A DNA stretch of 64,000 bases from Mesorhizobium sp. M4B.F.Ca.ET.058.02.1.1 (GCF_003952505.1 NZ_CP034450.1:5084001-5148000), one strand, 5' to 3'; counted from the stretch's first letter, positions 9,802 to 19,864 are shown. Made by a program: numbers and translations. Notes: generated from the letters alone by a model not told the origin.

Positions 9802-11622
9802 CTACCCCTCCATTTCCTCGCGCAGCATCTCCAGTTCCAGCCACTCTTCTTCCAGCGCGGCCAGCGTCGCGCGTTCCTTGTCGAGGGCGGCGATGGTCTT
9901 CTGGAACGAGGCCGGGTCGCGCTCGTAATAGGAGAGATCGGCGATGTTGTTCTCCAGCCTGGAGATCGACGCGGTCACCGCCTCGATCTTCCTGGGCAGG
10001 GATTCCAGCGCGAATTTCTGCTTGAACGACAGTTTCTTCGCTGGGACTTTCGGCGGCGCCGGCTCTGCCTTGCCGGTGGCCGCCTGTTCCGCCGTATCCG
10101 CTTTCGGCCTCGCCTTGCGATCCTCCAGCTTCGAGCCGCCGCGCTGCGCCAGCATATCGGAATAGCCGCCGGCATATTCGATCCAGCGGCCGGCGCCATC
10201 CGGCGCGATCACGCTGGTGACGGTGCGGTCGAGGAAATCGCGATCGTGGCTGACCAGGATGACCGTGCCGGCAAAGCTGGCGACCAGTTCCTGAAGCAGT
10301 TCCAGCGTCTCCATGTCGAGGTCGTTGGTCGGCTCGTCGAGCACCAGCAGGTTCGCGGGCCTGGCCAGCACGCGGGCGAGCAGCAGCCGCGCGCGTTCGC
10401 CGCCCGAAAGCTCGCGCACCGGCGTACGCGCCTGCTCCGGCTTGAACAGGAAGTCCTTCATGTAGGAAACGACATGGCGCTGCTCGCCATTGACGAGAAG
10501 GTTCTCGCCGCGCCCGTCGGTGAGGTAGTGCGCCAGCGTCTCGGCCGGATCGACGGCCTCGCGCTTCTGGTCGAGCGTGGCGATCTCGAGATTGACGCCG
10601 AGCCGCACAGTGCCGGCGTCAGGCGCCAGTTCACCGGTCAGCATCTTCAGCAGCGTCGTTTTTCCGGCGCCGTTCGGGCCGACCAAACCGACGCGGTCGC
10701 CGCGCTGGATGCGGCTCGAGAAGCCCTTGACCACGGTGAGGTCGCCGAAGCTCTTTTCGATGCTCTTGGCCTCGATCACCAGCTTGCCGGACTCGGCGGC
10801 GTCGCTGGCCACCAGGGTGGCCGTGCCCTCGGCGCCGCGATGGCTGCGGAAACGCTGGCGCATGGTCTGCAGTTCGCCGAGCCGTCGCATGTTGCGCTTG
10901 CGCCGTGCGGTCACGCCGTAGCGCAGCCAGTGCTCCTCGCGCACGATCTGGCGGCCGAGCTTGTGCTGCTCGCGCTCTTCCTCTTCCAGCACCTGGTCGC
11001 GCCATTCCTCGAAATGGCCGAAACCCTTGTCCAGCCGTTTGGTCTGGCCGCGGTCGAGCCAGACAGTGGCGCGCGATACGCGCTCGAGAAAACGACGGTC
11101 GTGCGAAATCAGGATCACCGCAGAGGAGGTGCGGGCAAGCTCCTCTTCCAGCCATTCGATCACCGACAGGTCGAGATGGTTGGTCGGCTCGTCCAGCAGC
11201 AGAATGTCGGGCTCCGGCGCCATGACGCGGGCAAGGGCCGCGCGGCGCGCCTCGCCGCCGGAAAGGTCGTTTGGCCGCTCCTCGCCGGTCAGGCCAAGAT
11301 GCTCCATCAGATAGGTGGCGCGGTAGGGATCGTCGGCCGGTCCGAGCCCTGCCTCGACATAGGCGCGCACATTGGCGAAGCCATCCATGTCGGGCATTTG
11401 CGGCAGGTAACGCACCGTCGCCGAAGGCTGGCGGAACACCTCGCCATCCTGTGGTTCGATCATGCCGGCGGCGATCTTGAGCAGCGTCGACTTGCCGGAG
11501 CCGTTGCGGCCGACCAGCGCGATCTTGTCGCCGGCGGACGCGCTGAGCGCCGCGCCATCGAGCAGCGGCGTGCCGCCGAAGGTCAGTCTTATCCCGTCGA
11601 GATTGAGAAGAGGCGGGGCCAT
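9802..11622 (-). CDS. ABC-F family ATPase (Uup-like)
   Basis: 606 residues from the start MAPPLLNLDG at 11622. A longer frame reaches 11691 but overlaps the upstream gene. There are two ABC domains: Walker A GRNGSGKST with signature LSGGEARRAAL and Walker B DILLLDEPTNHLDL, then GPNGAGKTT with LSGGERARLLLARVL and LLVLDEPTNDLDM. They are joined by the family's charged linker. No membrane segments are present. A Lys/Pro/Ala region leads to a C-terminal coiled coil (about 520-606) like Uup. ABC-F proteins act on ribosomes or DNA-repair intermediates rather than as transporters. The start lies 1 base after the thiamine pyrophosphokinase stop, so the two are likely cotranscribed. Confidence 0.9.
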   Translation of the reverse strand: MAPPLLNLDGIRLTFGGTPLLDGAALSASAGDKIALVGRNGSGKSTLLKIAAGMIEPQDGEVFRQPSATVRYLPQMPDMDGFANVRAYVEAGLGPADDPYRATYLMEHLGLTGEERPNDLSGGEARRAALARVMAPEPDILLLDEPTNHLDLSVIEWLEEELARTSSAVILISHDRRFLERVSRATVWLDRGQTKRLDKGFGHFEEWRDQVLEEEEREQHKLGRQIVREEHWLRYGVTARRKRNMRRLGELQTMRQRFRSHRGAEGTATLVASDAAESGKLVIEAKSIEKSFGDLTVVKGFSSRIQRGDRVGLVGPNGAGKTTLLKMLTGELAPDAGTVRLGVNLEIATLDQKREAVDPAETLAHYLTDGRGENLLVNGEQRHVVSYMKDFLFKPEQARTPVRELSGGERARLLLARVLARPANLLVLDEPTNDLDMETLELLQELVASFAGTVILVSHDRDFLDRTVTSVIAPDGAGRWIEYAGGYSDMLAQRGGSKLEDRKARPKADTAEQAATGKAEPAPPKVPAKKLSFKQKFALESLPRKIEAVTASISRLENNIADLSYYERDPASFQKTIAALDKERATLAALEEEWLELEMLREEMEG

Positions 11623-11623
11623 G

Positions 11624-12268
11624 TCAGCTTTCAGGAAGGGGATAGGGGTGAGCGAGCAGCAACGCGCGCCCGTGGCCGAGCGCGATCTCAAGCCGCCCCT
11701 TGACCTCGTTTGATATAGTCAGCGACGAGCCGAACGTCACCTCGACGTGATCGAGCGGCCATTTGGCGCCGGCGACGCTCAGGCCGGAAAGGTCGGAGAA
11801 GCCGAGCACCGAAAACAGCGTGCCGTCGGCATAGTCGAAGCCGGCCTTGCCAGGCAAAAGCGGAATGCCTTCCTGCGCGCCGCTGGTCATAACCACGCTC
11901 ATGCCGGCCTCGGCCAGGCGAACCGCGAGTGCCAGATGCAGGAAGGCGTGGTCAGCGCGCTTGCCGCCGAAGGCGCCGGCCAGCACGAGGCCGGTGGCGC
12001 CGCGCTCGAGGGCGGCGGCGATCGCCAACTCGCCGTCCGTCTTGTCCTTCTCGGCCGGAAACACCTGGCGTGGCACGGCGGCCAGATCATCCGGCAAATC
12101 CGGCGGCACGGAATCGAAATCGCCGACCCAGAGCTCAGGCGTCAGGCCCAGCATGCGGGCATGGCCGATGCCGCCATCGGCGGCGATGACGCGCGCGCCG
12201 GCCAGCTGGCTGTCGAGCCGCGGCGTGCGGACGAGGTCGCCGCCAAGCAGGATGGTGAATGTGCCCAT
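11624..12268 (-). CDS. thiN: Thiamine pyrophosphokinase
   Basis: 214 residues from ATG 12268 (MGTFTILLGG). It transfers pyrophosphate from ATP to thiamine, giving TPP. Family motifs: AADGG near 31-35, WVGDFDS (about 47-53), the catalytic EKDKTDGELA (about 71-80) and GAFGGKRADH (about 97-106), then a C-terminal beta-sandwich. The gene stands divergent from the TPP-riboswitch thiBPQ operon, so imported thiamine and its activating kinase are encoded back to back. It is not itself on the riboswitch transcript. The frame is open to 12322 but the extra residues look non-homologous. Confidence 0.92.
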   Translation of the reverse strand: MGTFTILLGGDLVRTPRLDSQLAGARVIAADGGIGHARMLGLTPELWVGDFDSVPPDLPDDLAAVPRQVFPAEKDKTDGELAIAAALERGATGLVLAGAFGGKRADHAFLHLALAVRLAEAGMSVVMTSGAQEGIPLLPGKAGFDYADGTLFSVLGFSDLSGLSVAGAKWPLDHVEVTFGSSLTISNEVKGRLEIALGHGRALLLAHPYPLPES

Positions 12269-12375
12269 GGGCGTCGCCCTTACCAGCCCCGCCCGAGAAA
12301 CGGAAGCCGGGGGTGCAGGCACCCGGCAAACTTCCGCTTGCGCGGTGCCGTGCCCGGGCCTATGTGTCGAAACGC

Positions 12376-12472
12376 TCTAACGGGGTGCCGGACGCGGGTT
12401 TTCGCGGACCGGCTGAGAGGCAACCGCCAACCCGCTGAACCTGATCCGGTTTGTACCGGCGGAGGGATTAGA
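12376..12472 (+). promoter_or_regulatory. TPP riboswitch (THI box)
   Basis: This is the standard TPP aptamer. It has GGGGTGCC near 12382, the CTGAGAG core at 12413-12419, ACCCGCTGAACCTGATC at 12430-12446 and the GGAGGG 3' side of P2 at 12460-12465. P1 is formed by TCTAA (12376-12380) and TTAGA (12468-12472). It is followed after about 40 bases by the GAAGGAGG ribosome-binding site of thiB. TPP binding is expected to lower expression of the thiamine uptake operon when TPP is plentiful. Confidence 0.96.
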
Positions 12473-12527
12473 CGTCTCGGACCATCCGGCGCCTCAATTC
12501 CTTTCAATACCAACGAAGGAGGCGCCG

Positions 12528-13532
12528 ATGCGCACGCTCTTGTCCCACCTTGTTCTGGCAACCGGCCTGGTTTCGCTTCTGGCGGGTCCGGCGGCCGCGA
12601 AGGACAAGCTCACCGTCTATACCTATGAGAGCTTCACCGCCGACTGGGGTCCCGGCCCGGCGGTAAAGAAGGAATTCGAGGCCGAATGCGGCTGCGATCT
12701 CGAATTCGTCTCGGTCGCCGATGGCGTGGCGTTACTCAACCGCGTCAAGCTGGAGGGCGCGGCGACCAAGGCCGACATCGTGCTCGGCCTCGACACCAAC
12801 CTGACGGCCGAAGCCAAGGCGAGCGGCCTGTTCGCGCCGCATGGCGACGTGTCCGGCCTCAATGTCCCCGGCAACTGGAGCGACGACACATTCGTGCCGT
12901 TCGACTATGGCTATTTCGCCGTCGTCTACGACACCGAAAAGCTGAAAGTCCCGCCGAAGAGCCTGAAGGAACTGGTCGAGGGCAGCGCCACCGACAAGAT
13001 CGTCATCCAGGATCCACGCACCTCGACGCCCGGCCTCGGCCTGCTGCTCTGGGTCAAGTCGGTCTATGGCGACAAGGCGCCGGAAGCCTGGGCCAAGCTC
13101 AAGTCCAAGGTGCTGACGGTGACGCCGGGCTGGAGCGAGGCCTATGGCCTGTTTACCAAGGGCGAGGCGCCGATGGTGCTGTCCTACACCACCTCGCCGG
13201 CCTATCACATGGTCGCCGAGAAAACTGAACGCTACCAGGCCGCGTCCTTCGAGGAGGGCGAATATCTGCAGATCGAGGTTGCCGGCATCACCACGACAGG
13301 GGCGAAGAATCCGCTGGCGGAGAAGTTCATCGCCTTCATGACCGGCCCGAAATTCCAGGATGTCATCCCCGAGACCAACTGGATGTTCCCGGCCGGTAAG
13401 ACCGACAAGCCGCTCAATCCGGCCTTCGACAAATTGGTCAAGCCGACCAAGACCTTGCTGTTCAGCGCCGATGAGGTCGCCGCCAACCGCAAGGCCTGGG
13501 TGGACGAATGGCTGGCGGCGATGAGCAAGTAG
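12528..13532 (+). CDS. thiB: Thiamine ABC transporter, periplasmic binding protein
   Basis: 334 residues. A Sec signal peptide (residues 1-24, cleaved near GPAAA/KD) precedes a type II periplasmic binding fold ([10 protein letters not shown] opening). It binds thiamine or TPP and delivers it to ThiP-ThiQ. A strong RBS (GAAGGAGG) lies 7 bases upstream, downstream of the TPP riboswitch. thiP starts 225 bases later. The gap holds a large palindromic repeat element, which is unusual inside an operon. Confidence 0.94.
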   Translation: MRTLLSHLVLATGLVSLLAGPAAAKDKLTVYTYESFTADWGPGPAVKKEFEAECGCDLEFVSVADGVALLNRVKLEGAATKADIVLGLDTNLTAEAKASGLFAPHGDVSGLNVPGNWSDDTFVPFDYGYFAVVYDTEKLKVPPKSLKELVEGSATDKIVIQDPRTSTPGLGLLLWVKSVYGDKAPEAWAKLKSKVLTVTPGWSEAYGLFTKGEAPMVLSYTTSPAYHMVAEKTERYQAASFEEGEYLQIEVAGITTTGAKNPLAEKFIAFMTGPKFQDVIPETNWMFPAGKTDKPLNPAFDKLVKPTKTLLFSADEVAANRKAWVDEWLAAMSK

Positions 13533-13565
13533 GCTTTCGATCGCCTCGATGTCTGCGCCAAGCCA

Positions 13566-13716
13566 CCCCCTCTGTCCTGCCGGACATCTCCCCCTCAAGG
13601 GGGAGATTGGCTGTCACGGCGGTTTTCGCCAACCTTTGGCGGTGTGGGATGGAACGCGGCGTCGACGCTGCTGATCTCCCCCTAGAGGGGAGATGTCCGG
13701 CAGGACAGAGGGGGGG
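13566..13716. repeat. RIME-like palindromic element between thiB and thiP
   Basis: Two arms of about 42 bp (13566-13607 and 13674-13716) are near-perfect inverted copies, beginning CCCCCTCTGTCCTGCCGGAC and running into ATCTCCCCCT. They are separated by a 66-base spacer. Each arm also folds on itself (ATCTCCCCC with GGGGGAGAT). Such mosaic palindromes (RIME elements) are known from rhizobial intergenic regions. The family name is assigned by resemblance only. Confidence 0.75.
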
Positions 13717-13757
13717 CGAAGGAACGCGGCTTTCGCTAAGTTCCGCCAGGGTGCAGC

Positions 13758-15368
13758 GTGCAGCTCGCGCCTCGCTCTGACCCCCGCATCACCGCCGGCA
13801 TCGCCGCGCTAGGCGCCATCACCTTGCTGATCGGCGGGGCGTTCGCCGGCCTCGTCCTTGAAGGCGCGCATGATTTCTCCGGCGCCGCCTCGGCCTTCGA
13901 TCCCTATATCCTGCGCGTCGTCCGCTTCACACTCTGGCAGGCGCTGTTGTCGACCCTGCTTTCCGTTGTGCCGGCGCTGTTCGTCGCGCGCGCGCTCTCC
14001 CGGCATCCGCTTTTTCCGGGCCGCGGGCTGATCCTGCAGCTCTTCGCCCTGCCGCTGGCGCTGCCGGCCATTGTCGCGGCGCTCGGCATCCTGGCGCTCT
14101 ACGGCAATGCCGGCTATTTCGCCGGCCTGCTCGGCGGACGGAACTGGCCGGGCATCTACGGACTGTCCGGCATCCTCGTTGCCCATGTCTTCTTCAACTT
14201 GCCCCTGGCCACGCGGCTGTTCCTCGAGGCGCTGGGCACGGTGCCGGCCAATCACTGGCGATTGGCAAGCCAGCTCGGCATGGGCGGTCGGCCCGCCTTC
14301 CGGCTGATCGAATGGCCGGCGTTGCGGGCAGCGCTGCCCGGTGTCTCCGGGCTGGTCTTCATGCTTTGCATCACCTCCTTCACCATCGTGCTGACGCTCG
14401 GCGGCGGGCCGGCCGCCACGACGCTGGAGGTCGCCATCTACCAGGCGCTGCGCTTCGATTTCGATCCGGCGCGGGCGGTGACGCTGACGCTGCTGCAGAT
14501 CGCGCTGACCTTCGCCGTAGTGCTTGCACTGACGCGGCTCGGCGCCAACACCGTCGGCGACGCCAACCTGCCGGTGGCGCCGCGCCGGTACTTTTCGGCG
14601 AGCCCGGCGGAAACCTCGCTGAACGCGGCTCTGATCGTGCTCGCGCTGCTGTTCGTCGCCGGACCGATGGCGGCCACGGTCGCGGCGGGCCTCGGCGCCG
14701 ATCTCGGCCGGCTCGCCGGCGAGAGCGCGGTGCGGCAGGCGACGCAGACCAGCGTGGTGCTGGCCTTCCTGTCGGCGTCGCTCGCGGTGGCGATGTCGCT
14801 GGCGCTGATCGCGGCGCGCCGGGCGCTGGCCCTGAAGCGCTGTGCCGGCCGCAAGACATTGCTGGAGCACGCAACGGATACCGGTGCCGGGTTCGTCCTC
14901 GTCGTACCGCCCATCGTCGTCGGCGCCGGCTGGTTCCTGCTTTTGCGTACGGTCAGCGACGTCTTTGCCCTCGCCCCGGTGATGGTCGTCGCAGTCAACG
15001 CGGTGATGGCGATGCCCTTTGCCATCCGCGCGATCCGCCCCGCCTACGATGCAGCAAGCGAGCGCCACGAGAGGCTCTGCCTGCTGCTCGGCATATCAGG
15101 CTGGAACCGGCTCAGCCTGGTCGACTGGCCGTCGCTCAGGCGGCCGCTCGCAACCGGCTTCGCCTTCGCCATGGCCCTGTCGCTCGGCGATCTCGGCGTA
15201 ATCGCGCTGTTCGGCAGCGATTCCGTGCAGACCTTGCCCTATCTTCTGCTGGCGCGCATGGGCAGCTATCGCACCGCCGACGCCGCCGGCCTTGCCTTGC
15301 TGCTCGGTCTCGTCTGCCTGGCGCTGGTGCTTGCCGCCGATCGCCTCGGGCAAGGAGAGAAATCATGA
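13758..15368 (+). CDS. thiP: Thiamine ABC transporter permease
   Basis: 536 residues with a GTG start. It is an inner-membrane protein with about 12 hydrophobic helices in two homologous halves, each with an EAA-type loop that contacts the ATPase ([18 protein letters not shown] near 170-190 and [17 protein letters not shown] near 440-457). The fused two-domain permease is characteristic of ThiP. Its stop overlaps the thiQ start (ATGA), which indicates translational coupling. It sits downstream of the repeat element and of thiB in the TPP-controlled operon. Confidence 0.93.
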   Translation: MQLAPRSDPRITAGIAALGAITLLIGGAFAGLVLEGAHDFSGAASAFDPYILRVVRFTLWQALLSTLLSVVPALFVARALSRHPLFPGRGLILQLFALPLALPAIVAALGILALYGNAGYFAGLLGGRNWPGIYGLSGILVAHVFFNLPLATRLFLEALGTVPANHWRLASQLGMGGRPAFRLIEWPALRAALPGVSGLVFMLCITSFTIVLTLGGGPAATTLEVAIYQALRFDFDPARAVTLTLLQIALTFAVVLALTRLGANTVGDANLPVAPRRYFSASPAETSLNAALIVLALLFVAGPMAATVAAGLGADLGRLAGESAVRQATQTSVVLAFLSASLAVAMSLALIAARRALALKRCAGRKTLLEHATDTGAGFVLVVPPIVVGAGWFLLLRTVSDVFALAPVMVVAVNAVMAMPFAIRAIRPAYDAASERHERLCLLLGISGWNRLSLVDWPSLRRPLATGFAFAMALSLGDLGVIALFGSDSVQTLPYLLLARMGSYRTADAAGLALLLGLVCLALVLAADRLGQGEKS

Positions 15369-16123
15369 CGCCGGCGAAGGAAGTCGGGGCGAAAGGCGCG
15401 GCCGTCCGGCTCGAGGACGCTTCGTTCAGCTATGGCGAAGCGCCGTTCCGTTTCGACGTCGGGTTCGCCGCCTCGAAGATCACCGCCATCATGGGGCCGA
15501 GCGGTTCGGGAAAGTCGACGCTGCTCAACCTGGTGGCTGGTTTCGAGATGCCAGGATCCGGCCGCGTGCTGATCGACGGTGGCGATGTCAGCGCCGCGCC
15601 GCCTTCGGTGAGGCCGGTCTCGATGGTGTTCCAGGAGAACAATCTGTTCGCCCATCTTTCGGTGGAGCGGAATGTCGGGCTCGGCCGCTCGCCGTCGCTC
15701 AGCCTCACTGATGCCGACCATGCGGCAATTGCCGATGCGCTGGCGCGTGTCGGCCTTGCGGGCAAGGAGAGGCGCCTGCCACGCGAGCTTTCCGGCGGCG
15801 AGCGGCAGCGCGTCGCGCTGGCGCGCGTGCTGGTGCGCGACCGGCCGGTGCTCTTGCTCGACGAGCCGTTCGCCTCGCTCGGACCGGCGCTGCGCGACGA
15901 CATGCTCGATTTGCTGGCCAGTGTCCATACCGAACGGCAGATGACGGTGCTGTTCGTCACGCACCAGCCGGAGGACGCGCGCCGCATCGGCCAGGACATG
16001 GTCTTCCTTGACAACCACACGGTCGCCGCGACGGGGACGGCGGCCAACTTCTTCGACGCCTCTGGACCGGACGGCTTTCGGCGCTATGTCGGCATGGATC
16101 CAGCCAAGGGGCGTCGCGCCTGA
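15365..16123 (+). CDS. thiQ: Thiamine ABC transporter ATP-binding protein
   Basis: 252 residues from the ATG at 15365, which overlaps the thiP stop by 4 bases. A much longer in-frame opening upstream is antisense noise over thiP. It has Walker [10 protein letters not shown] (about 44-52), Q-loop VFQENNLF, signature [15 protein letters not shown], Walker [10 protein letters not shown] and switch His in FVTHQPED. It powers thiamine import with ThiB and ThiP. Confidence 0.94.
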   Translation: MTPAKEVGAKGAAVRLEDASFSYGEAPFRFDVGFAASKITAIMGPSGSGKSTLLNLVAGFEMPGSGRVLIDGGDVSAAPPSVRPVSMVFQENNLFAHLSVERNVGLGRSPSLSLTDADHAAIADALARVGLAGKERRLPRELSGGERQRVALARVLVRDRPVLLLDEPFASLGPALRDDMLDLLASVHTERQMTVLFVTHQPEDARRIGQDMVFLDNHTVAATGTAANFFDASGPDGFRRYVGMDPAKGRRA

Positions 16124-16303
16124 ACGACCTCAAGGGATGCGCTTGGGTTCTGTTTTTGAGCAGGTCGTTGCCTCAAAACCACAGCACATTTCCAGGTGAC
16201 ATGCATTGCTGCCGGATCTCGGCATGTTGCCCGGAAGCGGACATAATTTACGCTCAAACCGGGTTCGGGTGATGCAGCGTTTGCTTGCCTTGACTGGAGG
16301 AGT

Positions 16304-17872
16304 ATGGCTAGGTCCGCCCATACTGGTCTGGCACAGGCCGTGATTTGCCCGCAAAGATTTGGAAAGGAAGCCGATCTGCCGACCGGCAAGCATAGATTGC
16401 TGACGAAGCCGCTGGCGCGACTGCTCGCGCTTGCCGGCCTTGCCGTGGCGCTGGCCAGCTGCCAGATGTTCACGCCGCCGGATGTGCAGGAGTCCGGTTT
16501 CCAGCCGTCCGACAAGCCGATCACCGTCGACAATGTTGTCGCCAACTCGAAGCTCGCCGAAATGGCGAAGGCGCAGCATCCGCGCATCCTCGCCACCTAT
16601 GGCGGCGAATATTCCGATCCCAAGCTCGAGCGCATGGTGGCCAAGGTCGTCGGCAACCTGACGGTGGTGTCGGCCAATCCGACCCAGACCTACCGCATCA
16701 CCATCCTCAATTCGCCCAACGTCAACGCCTTCGCGCTGCCCGGCGGCTATCTCTATGTAACGCGCGGCCTGCTGGCGCTGGCCAATGATTCGTCCGAGCT
16801 CGCCGCCGTCATCGCGCACGAGATGGGCCACGTCACCGCCAATCACGGCCTGCAGCGGCAGCAGCTGGAGGCCGAGGAAGGGCTGGCGACCAAGGTGGTG
16901 TCGGATGTGCTGGGCGACAGCCCGACAGCCAAGGCGGCGCTGATCCGCGGCAAGCTGAGGCTCGCGCAGTTCTCGCGCAACCAGGAACTGCAGGCCGACG
17001 CCATCGGCATCAAGTCGATCGGCGAGGCCGGCTATGATCCTTACGCCGCCGGCCGCTTCCTGCAGTCGATGTCGGCCTATACCGATTTCCGCTCAATCAG
17101 CGGCGCCACCGACGCCAGCCTGGACTTCCTGGCGACTCATCCCAACACGCCGCAGCGGATCGATCTTGCCCAGCGCCTTGCCCGCAACTTCGGCCCGCCG
17201 GGCATCGGCACGCGCGACCGCGACGCCTTCCTGGCCGGTATTGACGGGCTGCTCTACGGCGACACGCCGGAAGAGGGCTATGTGCGCGGCCAGACCTTCC
17301 TGCATCCGGGCCTCGGCGTGTCGTTCACCGTGCCCGACGGCTTCGTCATCGACAATTCGGCCGCGGCGGTGACGGCGACCGGCCCCGGCGACATGGCGAT
17401 CCGTTTCGACGGCGTTTCGATCGACAAGTCGCGGGCGCTGACCGACTACATCCGCAGCGGCTGGGTGGCCGGCCTCGATGACGCCAGCGTTCACCAGGAA
17501 ACCATCAACGGCAACGAGGCGGCGGTGGCGCGCGCCGGCGCCGACGGCTGGCAGTTCGACATCGCGGTCATCCGCGCCGGCGGCCAGGTCTACCGGCTGC
17601 TGACGGCGGCACCGGCGGCCAGCACTGCGCTTGAGCCGGTGGCGCGCTCGGTCAGCGGCTCGTTCCGCATCCTGAGCGCGGCCGAGAAGGCGGCGCTGAA
17701 GCCACTGCATATCCGCGTCGTCACCGTGCAGGCCGGGCAGACCATGGGCTCGCTCGCCGCTCAGATGGTCGGCGTCGACCGGAAGCTCGACCTGTTCAGG
17801 GTGCTCAACGCGCTGTCGCCCGGCGCCGCTGTTTCGACCGGCGACAAGGTCAAGATCGTCACTGATAGGTAA
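16304..17872 (+). CDS. M48-family zinc metalloprotease, lipoprotein
   Basis: 522 residues as called, with SD GGAGG only 3 bases before the ATG. The lipobox ALASC puts the modified cysteine at residue 53, which is long; a TTG at 16397 would give a normal 22-residue lipoprotein signal (LTKPLARLLALAGLAVALASC begins there). The peptidase domain carries HEMGH (about 173-177), with the third zinc ligand Glu in NQELQADAIGI. The C-terminal part (about 340-522) includes a MAIRFDGVSI domain and a LysM-like end (VQAGQTMGSLAAQM). It is related to BepA/LoiP-like periplasmic proteases for outer-membrane protein quality control. The final placement is inferred. Confidence 0.85.
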   Translation: MARSAHTGLAQAVICPQRFGKEADLPTGKHRLLTKPLARLLALAGLAVALASCQMFTPPDVQESGFQPSDKPITVDNVVANSKLAEMAKAQHPRILATYGGEYSDPKLERMVAKVVGNLTVVSANPTQTYRITILNSPNVNAFALPGGYLYVTRGLLALANDSSELAAVIAHEMGHVTANHGLQRQQLEAEEGLATKVVSDVLGDSPTAKAALIRGKLRLAQFSRNQELQADAIGIKSIGEAGYDPYAAGRFLQSMSAYTDFRSISGATDASLDFLATHPNTPQRIDLAQRLARNFGPPGIGTRDRDAFLAGIDGLLYGDTPEEGYVRGQTFLHPGLGVSFTVPDGFVIDNSAAAVTATGPGDMAIRFDGVSIDKSRALTDYIRSGWVAGLDDASVHQETINGNEAAVARAGADGWQFDIAVIRAGGQVYRLLTAAPAASTALEPVARSVSGSFRILSAAEKAALKPLHIRVVTVQAGQTMGSLAAQMVGVDRKLDLFRVLNALSPGAAVSTGDKVKIVTDR

Positions 17873-17889
17873 GCCTAGGCAGGCAGGAG

Positions 17890-18753
17890 TCAGGCGGCTG
17901 TCGCCAGGAATTCCGGGTTCTGCTCGACCAGCGCGACTTTCAGCTTTTCCATGGCGCGCGCCTCGATCTGGCGCACGCGTTCCTTGGAAATGCCGAGCGC
18001 CTCGCCGAGCGCTTCCAGTGTCGCGCCCTCGTCGGTCAGCCGGCGCTCCTCGATGATCCTCAGCTCGCGCGCATTGAGCGCGCCGAGCGCCGCCTTCAGC
18101 CACAGCGAGCGGCGCTCGATGTCGATCGTGTCGCCGACGACCTCGTCCGGCAGGGGATCGTCCGAGATCAGGAAATCCATGCGCTCGGCCGGGCCGGAAT
18201 CGTCGCCAAGCGGCGCATTGAGCGAGCTGTCGGGCGCGGAGAGGCGCGAATCCATCATCGCCACGTCGGCTTCGGGCACGCCGAGCGCCGCCGACACCTC
18301 GCGATAGAGCGAGGCGTTGGAGATCGGCTCGGCGCCATTCGCCAGCCGGGCGCGCAGGCGCCGGAGGTTGAAGAACAGCGCCTTTTGCGCCGAACTGGTG
18401 CCGCCGCGCACGATCGACCAGTTGCGCAGGATGTAATCCTGCATCGAGGCTCGGATCCACCAAGTGGCATAGGTCGAGAAACGCACCTCGCGCTCCGGTT
18501 CGAAGCGCGCGGCCGCCTCGAGCAGGCCGACATGGCCCTCCTGGATCAGGTCGCCGAGCGGCAGGCCGTAGTGGCGGAACCTCGAGGCCATGGAGATGAC
18601 CAGCCGCATATGGGCGACGGTGATGCGGTGCAGTGCCTGCTGGTCGTTATCCTCTTTCCAGCGCAAGGCCAGGAGATGCTCCTCCTCGCGCTCCAGATAG
18701 GGCGCCTTCATCGCCGCGCGGACCATCGTCCGTCCTGCCGTGTCCTCAATCAT
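17890..18753 (-). CDS. rpoH: RNA polymerase sigma-32 factor RpoH (RpoH2-like)
   Basis: 287 residues. Region 1.2/2 opens with EREEEHLLALRWKEDND. Region 2 holds GLPLGDLIQEGHVGLLEAAARFEPE and RFSTYATWWIRASMQDYILRN, split here only for reading. The RpoH box is QKALFFNLRRLR. Region 4 ends with a helix-turn-helix (LGISKERVRQIEARAMEKLK). The RpoH box distinguishes it from vegetative sigma. Rhizobia usually carry two or more RpoH; the promoter upstream suggests the RpoH2 type, which is controlled by the general stress sigma factor EcfG. It converges with the M48 protease gene. Confidence 0.9.
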   Translation of the reverse strand: MIEDTAGRTMVRAAMKAPYLEREEEHLLALRWKEDNDQQALHRITVAHMRLVISMASRFRHYGLPLGDLIQEGHVGLLEAAARFEPEREVRFSTYATWWIRASMQDYILRNWSIVRGGTSSAQKALFFNLRRLRARLANGAEPISNASLYREVSAALGVPEADVAMMDSRLSAPDSSLNAPLGDDSGPAERMDFLISDDPLPDEVVGDTIDIERRSLWLKAALGALNARELRIIEERRLTDEGATLEALGEALGISKERVRQIEARAMEKLKVALVEQNPEFLATAA

Positions 18754-19090
18754 GCCGCGCTCCCTTGTCCTGACGTCACGGACATTTCGGTGTCCGATCC
18801 CTTCAGCGGCGTCAGCAGCGGTTGAAATGGCGGCGCCGCGCCCTACAAAGCCAAGAACGTGCCATGCAGTGGAATGTTCCGCCGCGACGGCCGGACGGCC
18901 TTGTGTTGTCTTGGAGACGAGACAAATGGCCGGAGCGGGAGTTGTAGGCCGTTTCTGGTACGAGTTGGAGAATCTCGTTTCTGGAATGCCATATTTTTGA
19001 AATCTGGTTCCTTATGTCGCGCATCTCTATCTGTCAGTTTCCGGCTCTTACACCGCGCCGGGGCACCGGCCAAAACGGGATCACAGAAAA
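18754..19090. other. Intergenic region between divergent rpoH and ABC transporter
   Basis: 337 bases with no convincing coding sequence. It holds the EcfG-type promoter of rpoH (18856-18880, minus strand). The right half is AT-richer and presumably contains the promoter of the binding-protein gene. No strong hairpins beyond short ones were found. Confidence 0.6.
18856..18880 (-). promoter_or_regulatory. EcfG (RpoE2)-type general stress promoter of rpoH
   Basis: Read on the minus strand, GGAAC (18880-18876) is followed by exactly 16 bases and then CGTT (18859-18856), matching the alphaproteobacterial EcfG consensus GGAAC-N16/17-CGTT. It points at rpoH, about 100 bases from the start codon. 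In Sinorhizobium rpoH2 is known to be under RpoE2 control, which fits. Confidence 0.75.
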
Positions 19091-19864
19091 ATGAAATGGC
19101 TTAAATCGCTCATCATCGCCGGAACGCTGCAGGCTCTGGCGGTCACCGCCGGGCATGCCGGCGCCAATCTCGATCAGATCAAGCAGGCCGGCGTCATCAA
19201 GGTCGGCACGGAAGGCACCTATGCGCCCTTCACCTATCATGACGCCTCGGGCGCGCTGGTCGGCTTCGACGTCGAAATCGCCAAGGCGGTCGCGGACAAG
19301 CTCGGCGTGAAGGTGGAATTCCTCGAAGGCAAGTGGGATGGCCTGATCGCCGGCCTCGACGCCAACCGCTACGACGCCGTCATCAACGAGGTCGGCATCA
19401 CCGACGCGCGCAAGGCCAAATATGATTTCTCCGATCCCTACATCGCCTCCAAGGCGGTGCTGATCGTGCGCGGTGACGACACCGAGATCAAGACCTTCGC
19501 CGACCTCAAGGGCAAGAAGGCGGCGCAGTCGCTGACCTCCAATTACGGCAAGCTCGCCGAGATCAACGGCGCCGAGCTCGTCGGTACCGACGGCTTCGAC
19601 CAGTCGATCCAGCTTCTGCTCACCGGCCGCGCCGACGCCACCATCAACGACAGCCTGTCCTTCCTCGATTTCAAGAAGCACAAGCCCGACGCCAATGTGA
19701 AGATCGCCGCGCAGGAAGAGAACGCCGACTATTCCGGCGTCATCGTGCGCAAGGGCGATCCGGAACTGGTCGCCGCGATCAACAAGGCGCTGGCCGACAT
19801 CAAGGCGGACGGCACCTACAAGAAGATCGCCGACACCTATTTCGGCCAGGACGTTTCGCAGTAA
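19091..19864 (+). CDS. Polar amino acid (cystine-type) ABC transporter, binding protein
   Basis: 257 residues with a signal peptide (1-24, cleavage near GHAGA/NL). It is a family 3 periplasmic binding protein: IKVGTEGTYAPFTYHD, LVGFDVEIAKAVADKLG and FDQSIQLLLTGRADATIND. It resembles FliY/TcyJ-type L-cystine or other polar amino-acid receptors. The ligand is inferred from overall similarity only. A terminator-like hairpin follows before the permease, a common way to raise the binding protein level over the membrane parts. Confidence 0.87.
   Translation: MKWLKSLIIAGTLQALAVTAGHAGANLDQIKQAGVIKVGTEGTYAPFTYHDASGALVGFDVEIAKAVADKLGVKVEFLEGKWDGLIAGLDANRYDAVINEVGITDARKAKYDFSDPYIASKAVLIVRGDDTEIKTFADLKGKKAAQSLTSNYGKLAEINGAELVGTDGFDQSIQLLLTGRADATINDSLSFLDFKKHKPDANVKIAAQEENADYSGVIVRKGDPELVAAINKALADIKADGTYKKIADTYFGQDVSQ

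Noticed and set aside
14312..15364. Long upstream extension of thiQ
   Set aside because: Lies in an alternate frame of thiP; the ATGA overlap at 15365 and Walker motifs place the true start there.
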